The notes beneath the pieces were generated by a model. That model made no database searches, was not told where the DNA came from, and was given only the letters and a program-made list of their open reading frames with translations. From Halanaerobiaceae bacterium (GTDB lineage: Bacteria; Bacillota_F; Halanaerobiia; Halanaerobiales; CSSED10-376): DNA of 8,248 bases. The translations under genes and the position numbers were made by a program. The stretch's first letter is position 1, and each line of letters opens with the position of its first letter. The DNA is taken from contig PWOK01000136.1 in assembly GCA_003557445.1 (NCBI GenBank), positions 1 through 8,248 of the forward strand, written 5' to 3'. Positions 1 to 3,690 of this stretch are shown here, in pieces.

Positions 1-525
1 AAAATATTCAGTAAGGAAGATCCCCTGGCAGCAACTTCAATTCATCCAGAATCATATAAAGAAACTAAAAAATTAATTAAAAAATTAGGATACTCTGTAG
101 AAGATTTATTAAATACAGATAGTTTGAAAAAATTTAGAAAATCATTAAAAGAACTTGATATAGAAAAAATGGCAAATGAACTGAATCTGGGATTGCCCAC
201 ACTTAAAGATATTATTAAGTCTTTAGGACAGCCAGGAAGAGACCCTCGCCAGGATAGTAGTAAACCTGTTTTCAAAAAAAATGTTTTAAAAATAGAGGAT
301 ATAAAGGAAAATATGATTTTACAGGGTAAAGTTACTAATATTGTAGATTTTGGTATTTTTGTTGATATAGGTGTTAAACAGGATGGATTGGTTCATATAT
401 CAGAAATTAGTAATCAATATGTAAACCACCCACTGGATGTTGTCAGTATAGGAGAAACTGTTCAGGTAAAGGTCCTGGATGTTGATATTAATAGAAATAG
501 AATTTCTTTGAGTATGAAAATTTAA
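1..525 (+). CDS. tex: Tex-family transcription accessory / RNA-binding protein, C-terminal part (5' partial)
   Basis: The reading frame is open from the first base, so the gene begins left of the window; only the last 174 residues are present, of about 720-780 in the family. Fragment residues 1-20 (DPLAATSIHPESY) match the segment that follows the helix-hairpin-helix region of Tex. The linker carries GLPTLKDI and PGRDPR (about 78-83), both hallmarks of Tex C-termini. Residues 104-173 form an S1 RNA-binding domain, with GKVTNIVDFGIFVDIG, DGLVHISEIS, VKVLDVDINRNRISLSMK and the stop directly after. Tex is a cytoplasmic nucleic-acid-binding protein linked to transcription and RNA metabolism; its exact role varies between species and cannot be read here. 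No terminator hairpin is visible between it and yabR. The family assignment is secure; nothing can be said about its start or promoter. Confidence 0.93.
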   Translation, partial: KIFSKEDPLAATSIHPESYKETKKLIKKLGYSVEDLLNTDSLKKFRKSLKELDIEKMANELNLGLPTLKDIIKSLGQPGRDPRQDSSKPVFKKNVLKIEDIKENMILQGKVTNIVDFGIFVDIGVKQDGLVHISEISNQYVNHPLDVVSIGETVQVKVLDVDINRNRISLSMKI

Positions 526-544
526 AACAAATTTCAGCTAACAT

Positions 545-573
545 TTGACATGTATTTAATATTAAGATATAAT
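545..573 (+). promoter_or_regulatory. Sigma-A-type promoter for yabR
   Basis: TTGACA at 545-550 and TATAAT at 568-573 are separated by exactly 17 bp, a full match to the housekeeping consensus. It lies 37 nt before the yabR start codon. The spacer contains the 10-bp palindrome TTAATATTAA (556-565). The strength of the match suggests high vegetative expression of yabR independent of tex. Confidence 0.85.
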
Positions 574-610
574 GTAAGCAATATAAAATTCAAGGAGGAA
601 TTATTTAAGC

Positions 611-979
611 ATGTCCATTGAGGTAGGAAGTAAAGTAGAAGGTGTAGTTACAGGGATAACAAATTTTGGAGCTTTTGTTGAACTTGAAGAAGGGGAAACA
701 GGTTTGATTCATATTTCAGAAGTTGCTGATACCTATGTGAAGGATATCAGTAATTACCTGAAAAAGGATGAAAAGGTTAAAGTCAAGGTGATTAATGTAG
801 ATGATGATGGCAAAATAGGACTTTCAATCAAGCAACTTGAAGATCCTTCTGAGAGAAAAGAGCATGCTCCTAAAATGTCTTTTGAGGAGAGAATGGATAA
901 GTTTTTAAAACAGAGTAGTGAAAGACAGCAGGATTTAAAAAAACGTGAGGCAAAGCGCGGTGGTAATGAGAAAAATTAA
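611..979 (+). CDS. yabR: YabR-like S1-domain RNA-binding protein
   Basis: This 122-residue protein consists of one S1 domain (about residues 3-75: GSKVEGVVTGITNFGAFVEL, ETGLIHISEV, VKVKVINVDDDGKIGLSIK) and a highly charged Lys/Arg/Glu-rich tail (about 76-122). Size and architecture match B. subtilis YabR (about 128 aa), a general-stress/S1 family protein that probably binds RNA in the cytoplasm; its targets are not established. The ATG at 611 follows a strong AAGGAGG (592-598) with a rather long 12-nt spacing, and no better in-frame start is visible. The gene is bracketed by its own consensus promoter and an intrinsic terminator, so it looks monocistronic. Its S1 domain resembles the one at the end of the preceding tex gene, but the two are separate genes. 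Proximity to spoIIE/tilS/hpt/ftsH supports the YabR assignment. Confidence 0.88.
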   Translation: MSIEVGSKVEGVVTGITNFGAFVELEEGETGLIHISEVADTYVKDISNYLKKDEKVKVKVINVDDDGKIGLSIKQLEDPSERKEHAPKMSFEERMDKFLKQSSERQQDLKKREAKRGGNEKN

Positions 980-1000
980 ATAAATTGTTAATAGATTCTA

Positions 1001-1030
1001 AAACATCCTCCGGGAATGAGGGTGTTTTTT
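1001..1030 (+). terminator. Intrinsic terminator after yabR
   Basis: AAACATCCTC (1001-1010) pairs with GAGGGTGTTT (1018-1027) in a 10-bp stem with a single T-G wobble and a 7-nt loop (CGGGAAT), followed directly by a T run to 1030. It begins about 20 nt after the yabR stop codon and separates yabR from the DUF501-ppx pair. Confidence 0.85.
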
Positions 1031-1058
1031 AATGTATATAGTTAACTTATAAAAATAT

Positions 1059-1074
1059 CGGGGGGTAACCTCCG
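1059..1074 (+). other. Short GC-rich hairpin with GTAA tetraloop in DUF501 leader
   Basis: CGGGGG (1059-1064) pairs with CCTCCG (1069-1074) through one G-T wobble, closing a GTAA loop. GUAA is a GNRA-type tetraloop in RNA. The stem stands out as an isolated GC block in a very AT-rich gap and lies 35 nt before the DUF501 start codon. It could be part of a 5' leader or a second weak terminator (it is followed by GTAGTTTT). I cannot locate a convincing promoter for DUF501-ppx, so whether the hairpin is transcribed with them is unknown. Confidence 0.4.
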
Positions 1075-1109
1075 GTAGTTTTAATATATTTGTAAAAAGG
1101 TGAAAACAA

Positions 1110-1655
1110 ATGAAAAGAATTAATCAAAAAGATCTTAAAATAATAGAAAAACAGATAGGGAGATATCCGGATAATATAACTGGAATTGCCAGGAGATGCC
1201 CCTTTGATAAACCAATGATAATTGTAACTGCTCCCTATAGTCAAAAAGGTGTTTTTCCAACAACCTACTGGTTAAGCTGTCCTTATTATGTAAAAGAAAT
1301 TTCCAAACTGGAGGATAAGGGTTTAATAGGAGAATTGACCGATAAATTAAACAATGATCCTCAGTTTCGAAGTAAACTAAAAGAGGCACATAAAAATTAT
1401 GCCAGACAAAGAATATCATATCTCTCTGAAAAACAGGAAAGAAAATTAAAAAAACAATCTCCAGAAATATTTAAAGTTATTAAAGAATCAGGGGTTGGTG
1501 GCATAATTAAAAAAAAAGGAATTAAATGTTTACACACACACTTAGCTGATTATTTAATTAATGGCAAAAATCCTGCAGGTAAAAAGGTTTATAACCTGTT
1601 ACCTGAATTATCAACCTGTAAAAATATCTGTGATTATGAGGAGCTGGTAAAATGA
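1110..1655 (+). CDS. DUF501 family protein
   Basis: This 181-residue protein matches the DUF501 family, which is commonly encoded beside ppx/gppA and near divIC-type genes; its biochemical function is unknown. Recognisable conserved blocks are ARRCPFDKPMII (C30), the motif FPTTYWLSCP (49-58, C57), SKLEDKG (65-71), AHKNYARQR (93-101), GVGG (128-131) and KCLHTHLADYL (139-149, with C140, H142, H144), followed by NGKNPAGKKVYNLLP. The set C30, C57, C140, H142 and H144 suggests a metal site, but that is inference. No signal peptide or membrane segment is seen, so it is probably cytoplasmic. The ATG at 1110 has AAAGGTG (1096-1102) 7 nt upstream. The stop overlaps the ppx start (ATGA, 1652-1655), indicating translational coupling and suggesting a role linked to polyphosphate or guanosine-phosphate metabolism. 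Family call good; function unassigned. Confidence 0.85.
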   Translation: MKRINQKDLKIIEKQIGRYPDNITGIARRCPFDKPMIIVTAPYSQKGVFPTTYWLSCPYYVKEISKLEDKGLIGELTDKLNNDPQFRSKLKEAHKNYARQRISYLSEKQERKLKKQSPEIFKVIKESGVGGIIKKKGIKCLHTHLADYLINGKNPAGKKVYNLLPELSTCKNICDYEELVK

Positions 1656-2533
1656 TAACAGCTGCCATAGATGTAGGAACTAATTCAACAAGATTATTAA
1701 TTGTAAATTATCAAAATGGGGATTATACTGTACTCCAGCAAAAAAAAATAACTACCAGGATAGGTGAAGGAGTTCAGGGGATTGCCAGGTTAGTGCAGGC
1801 CCTGAATAATTTTAAGAAGGTAATAAAAAAACACAGAGTGAAAAAAATAAATATTGCTGGAACCAGTTTTTTTAGGGATCTTAAAAATTCAAAGAAGCTG
1901 GTAAATGAAGTATATGAAAAAACCGGATTTAAAATTAATATTATAAGTGGTAGAGAAGAAGCCCGCCTGGTATATGAAGGTGTCAGTTTTGATTTTGATC
2001 AAAAACAAATTTTAATAATCGATATCGGTGGTGGAAGTACTGAATTTATCTGGAAACAGAATAAGAAAATTAATTATAAAAGTATTGATATGGGGGCTGT
2101 GAGATTCACTTTAAAATATATTGATAATCCTGAAAAACCTCTGCCTGATAATGAATATAAAAAAATAAAACAAAGTACTTATAAATTATTAAAAGAGAAA
2201 ATACCTGAAAAAATGTATAATTTTAAGACTATAGGTGTTGGTGGAACAATCACAACCCTGGGAGCAATAGAGCAAAAACTTGTCAAATATCAACCTGAAA
2301 AAATACATAAATATCAATTAACTGCAGATAATATTAACAAAATTTTAAATGTTTTATCAAAAAATAATTTAGAAAAAAGAAAAAAGATAAAAGGCCTTGA
2401 GCCCAAAAGAGCAGATATTATTATTGCAGGGGTAATAATTTTAAAAACAATAATTGATTATTTTAATCTGAATAAAATTTTTATCAGTGAAAAAGATATA
2501 TTATGGGGATTAATTAAAAGGAACTATCAATAA
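1652..2533 (+). CDS. ppx: Exopolyphosphatase / pppGpp phosphohydrolase (Ppx/GppA family, short form)
   Basis: This 293-residue member of the Ppx/GppA branch of the ASKHA (sugar kinase/Hsp70/actin) fold is about the length of the two-domain short form lacking the extra C-terminal domains of E. coli PPX (about 510 aa). Visible motifs are the phosphate-1 loop DVGTNSTR (7-14), the block SGREEARLVYEGV (99-111) that holds the catalytic glutamate of the family (E102/E103), the phosphate-2 loop DIGGGSTE (124-131), GVGGTITTLGAIE (195-207), and GLEPKRADIIIAG (248-260), with a final ISEKDILWGLI block. Such proteins hydrolyse terminal phosphate of polyphosphate and/or pppGpp; which substrate applies cannot be decided from sequence. 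The ATG at 1652 overlaps the DUF501 stop by 4 nt and is preceded by GAGGAG (1638-1643) within DUF501. No terminator is seen after it, so read-through toward hsp20 is possible. Confidence 0.93.
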   Translation: MITAAIDVGTNSTRLLIVNYQNGDYTVLQQKKITTRIGEGVQGIARLVQALNNFKKVIKKHRVKKINIAGTSFFRDLKNSKKLVNEVYEKTGFKINIISGREEARLVYEGVSFDFDQKQILIIDIGGGSTEFIWKQNKKINYKSIDMGAVRFTLKYIDNPEKPLPDNEYKKIKQSTYKLLKEKIPEKMYNFKTIGVGGTITTLGAIEQKLVKYQPEKIHKYQLTADNINKILNVLSKNNLEKRKKIKGLEPKRADIIIAGVIILKTIIDYFNLNKIFISEKDILWGLIKRNYQ

Positions 2534-2550
2534 TTTAACCTTTCTTGACC
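2534..2550 (+). promoter_or_regulatory. Upstream CtsR-like heptad repeat (candidate operator)
   Basis: TTTAACC-TTT-CTTGACC (2534-2550) matches the reverse complement of the CtsR box (TTTGACY-NTN-TTTGACY; forward RGTCAAA-NAN-RGTCAAA) with one mismatch in each heptad and the correct 3-bp spacer. It starts just after the ppx stop codon, about 80 bp upstream of a second similar site at the hsp20 promoter. On its own it would be weak; its pairing with the other site supports it. It could also be chance in AT-rich DNA. Confidence 0.4.
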
Positions 2551-2632
2551 TTGAAAACAAACGAAATTACATGTAAACAGGAGAAAAACAAAGGTAAACA
2601 AATTTAAACCGTAATAATAAAAAAATTTAAAG

Positions 2633-2649
2633 TTTGACTATTACTGACC
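2633..2649 (+). promoter_or_regulatory. CtsR-like heptad repeat overlapping the hsp20 -35 box
   Basis: TTTGACT-ATT-ACTGACC (2633-2649) fits TTTGACY-NTN-TTTGACY: the first heptad is a full match, the spacer has the required central T, and the second heptad matches at 5 of 7 positions. It covers the whole -35 hexamer (2634-2639) and half the spacer, the position expected for a repressor that blocks RNA polymerase. CtsR is the Firmicutes class III heat-shock repressor; small heat-shock genes are among its known targets in some species. No CIRCE (HrcA) repeat is present here. Confidence 0.5.
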
Positions 2650-2662
2650 TTTAGTTTATAAT
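2634..2662 (+). promoter_or_regulatory. Sigma-A-type promoter for hsp20
   Basis: TTGACT (2634-2639, 5 of 6) and TATAAT (2657-2662, 6 of 6) are 17 bp apart, 54 nt before the hsp20 ATG. The expected transcription start is near 2669, giving a short leader that contains the AGGAGGTG ribosome binding site. Overlap with the CtsR-like site argues for repression by a heat-shock regulator rather than an alternative sigma factor. Confidence 0.8.
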
Positions 2663-2716
2663 TTAATTGAAATTGAAAAGATAAGTAAAACAAAAAAAAG
2701 CAGGAGGTGTTGCTTT

Positions 2717-3151
2717 ATGTTTAACATGGTTCCTTTTCGTCGTCGTGGTGGAGAAGTAGATGAATGGGAAGACCCCTTCAATTCACTGGTATCTGACTTT
2801 TTCACTGATGTAATGGATCTAGCTGATGTTGGATTTAAGACAGATATTAAAGAGGATGAAGAAAACTACTATATAGAAGCTGAACTTCCTGGATTAAGCA
2901 AAGAAGAAATAAATATTGAAATCAACAATGATTCTCTGGTTATATCTGCAACTAATGAACAGAAAAAAGAAGAAAAGAATGAAAATTATATTAGAAGAGA
3001 AAGAAGAACCGGTACCTATCAAAGGGCCTTTGGCCTGGATAATATCAAAGAAGATGAAATTGAAGCTGAATATAATGATGGAATATTAAAAGTTGTTCTA
3101 CCCAAAAAAGAAACAGGACAAACAAAAAGACGTGTAATTGATATAAAATAA
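2717..3151 (+). CDS. hsp20: Hsp20 / alpha-crystallin family small heat-shock protein
   Basis: This 144-residue protein has the usual length and layout of bacterial Hsp20: a short N-terminal arm starting MFNMVPFRRR, then an alpha-crystallin domain from about 40 to 132, with AELPGLSKEEINIEI (55-69), RRTGTYQRAFGLD (96-108) and the signature AEYNDGILKVVLPK (117-130). The C-terminal tail ends RRVIDIK, whose IDI (141-143) is the I-x-I anchor used in oligomer assembly. It would act as an ATP-independent holdase in the cytoplasm, keeping unfolded proteins soluble. The ATG at 2717 follows a full-strength AGGAGGTG (2702-2709). The gene has its own promoter and terminator, so it is a single-gene unit inserted into an otherwise housekeeping cluster. 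Candidate CtsR sites upstream suggest stress control. Confidence 0.96.
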   Translation: MFNMVPFRRRGGEVDEWEDPFNSLVSDFFTDVMDLADVGFKTDIKEDEENYYIEAELPGLSKEEINIEINNDSLVISATNEQKKEEKNENYIRRERRTGTYQRAFGLDNIKEDEIEAEYNDGILKVVLPKKETGQTKRRVIDIK

Positions 3152-3168
3152 AAGAGTGACCAACTGCC

Positions 3169-3207
3169 AAACAGCTGTGAATATTCAAAACACAGCTGTT
3201 TTTTTTC
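3169..3207 (+). terminator. Strong intrinsic terminator after hsp20
   Basis: AAACAGCTGTG (3169-3179) pairs perfectly with CACAGCTGTTT (3191-3201) in an 11-bp stem around an 11-nt loop, followed by a run of T to 3206. It starts 17 nt after the hsp20 stop. The convergent minus-strand gene ends at 3208, immediately beyond it. On the minus strand the same stem is followed by TTTGGCAG rather than a T run, so it would terminate poorly in that direction. Confidence 0.9.
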
Positions 3208-3453
3208 TTAAATACTTAAATTATTTCTATATTTTTTTGTTCCCAGATATCCTATAATTGTGATCACAAATAAAATCCAGAAAAATGGAGAAAAAAAGAT
3301 TTCCAGAGTTTTATTTATCTGGAGATTTATTTGTTCATTAAGGGATAATACCTGAGAAAAATTTGTTTTTATAAAAGTGAAAATTTGTAAAATAAACTGA
3401 ATGGCTATACCCAGTAGTCCAATAGTATATAATAATTTAAAGAAAACCAGCAT
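3208..3453 (-). CDS. Small two-helix membrane protein, unknown function
   Basis: I do not recognise this 81-residue protein. It is predicted from sequence to have two membrane helices: about residues 3-29 (VFFKLLYTIGLLGIAIQFIL...) and about 52-70 (FFSPFFWILFVITIIGYLG). Between them is a polar stretch of some 22 residues with NEQINLQINK, and a short basic tail (TKKYRNN) follows the second helix. Lys31-free loop polarity is not decisive, but the basic C-terminus suggests it lies inside the cell. The case for a real gene is the ribosome binding site: AAAGGAGA (complement of 3462-3469) sits 8 nt before the ATG at 3453, and a TATAAT-type box lies upstream. It is transcribed away from spoIIE and towards hsp20, on the opposite strand from every other gene here. 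There is no catalytic motif and no lipoprotein signal. Function is open. Confidence 0.65.
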   Translation of the reverse strand: MLVFFKLLYTIGLLGIAIQFILQIFTFIKTNFSQVLSLNEQINLQINKTLEIFFSPFFWILFVITIIGYLGTKKYRNNLSI

Positions 3454-3492
3454 AAATAAAATCTCCTTTCTTTTAAATGAATACTTAATCTT

Positions 3493-3521
3493 ATTATATA
3501 ATATAATATTTTCTAATGCAA
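3493..3521 (-). promoter_or_regulatory. Probable promoter for the small minus-strand membrane gene
   Basis: Read on the minus strand, TATAAT (complement of 3493-3498) is preceded after 17 bp by TTGCAT (complement of 3516-3521), a partial -35 (first three bases match). It lies about 40 nt upstream of the start codon at 3453. The -10 is perfect, but the surrounding ATATAATATAATATT tract makes chance -10 boxes likely, so the exact register is uncertain. Confidence 0.4.
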
Positions 3522-3635
3522 AGAAGATAGAAGGACAAAAGAATTGGTTATCAACAGGATTATTTAGGTAATATTAGATATTATTAAATATGATGGTAAT
3601 AAAAATAAAAATATATTATTTTTTTATCTCCCTTC

Positions 3636-3642
3636 TTCGACA
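3636..3642 (-). promoter_or_regulatory. Spo0A box (0A box) at the spoIIE promoter
   Basis: TTCGACA on the plus strand is the complement of TGTCGAA, the core of the Spo0A binding site. It covers the -35-like hexamer of the spoIIE promoter. A second near match, TTTCGATA (3658-3665, complement TATCGAAA, one mismatch to TGTCGAAA), lies 22-23 bp downstream, about two helical turns away, overlapping the -10. Known biology: phosphorylated Spo0A activates spoIIE in Bacillus by binding around -35. Confidence 0.7.
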
Positions 3643-3669
3643 GACTATTTATAGTTGTTTCGATATAAT
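3637..3669 (+). promoter_or_regulatory. Spo0A-dependent type spoIIE promoter with extended 21-bp spacer
   Basis: TATAAT at 3664-3669 is a perfect -10. The usual 17-bp upstream position holds CAGACT, which is no -35, but TCGACA (5 of 6 to TTGACA) at 3637-3642 is 21 bp away. An over-long spacer of 21-22 bp combined with a 0A box on the -35 is the described layout of the Spo0A-activated, sigma-A-dependent spoIIE and spoIIG promoters. The -10 lies 21 bp before the spoIIE start codon, so the mRNA leader would be very short (about 14 nt) and would start at or near the ribosome binding site. Confidence 0.65.
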
Positions 3670-3676
3670 AATATCG
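3661..3676. repeat. Inverted repeat overlapping the spoIIE -10 and start point
   Basis: CGATAT (3661-3666) and ATATCG (3671-3676) are perfect inverted copies separated by AATA. The dyad covers the -10 hexamer and extends to the expected transcription start, abutting the GGGAGGAG ribosome binding site (3676-3683). It might be an operator half-site pair or simply a by-product of the -10 and 0A-like sequence. Confidence 0.45.
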
Positions 3677-3690
3677 GGAGGAGATAAAAA

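Noticed and set aside
1047..1419. Two minus-strand open frames overlapping the start of DUF501
   Set aside because: They lie opposite a well-supported gene, have no ribosome binding site that I can see, and translate to composition typical of antisense of AT-rich coding DNA.
2551..2632. GGTAAACAAATTTAAACC (imperfect palindrome) and repeated GTAAACA between the two CtsR-like sites
   Set aside because: Matches to either a CtsR heptad pair or a full dyad are too poor; likely chance in A-rich sequence.
2534..2716. CIRCE (HrcA) element upstream of hsp20
   Set aside because: No TTAGCACTC / GAGTGCTAA dyad is present.
3569..3583. TAATAT-TAG-ATATTA inverted repeat upstream of spoIIE
   Set aside because: Pure A/T arms in a tract of ATATTA-like sequence; no support for function.
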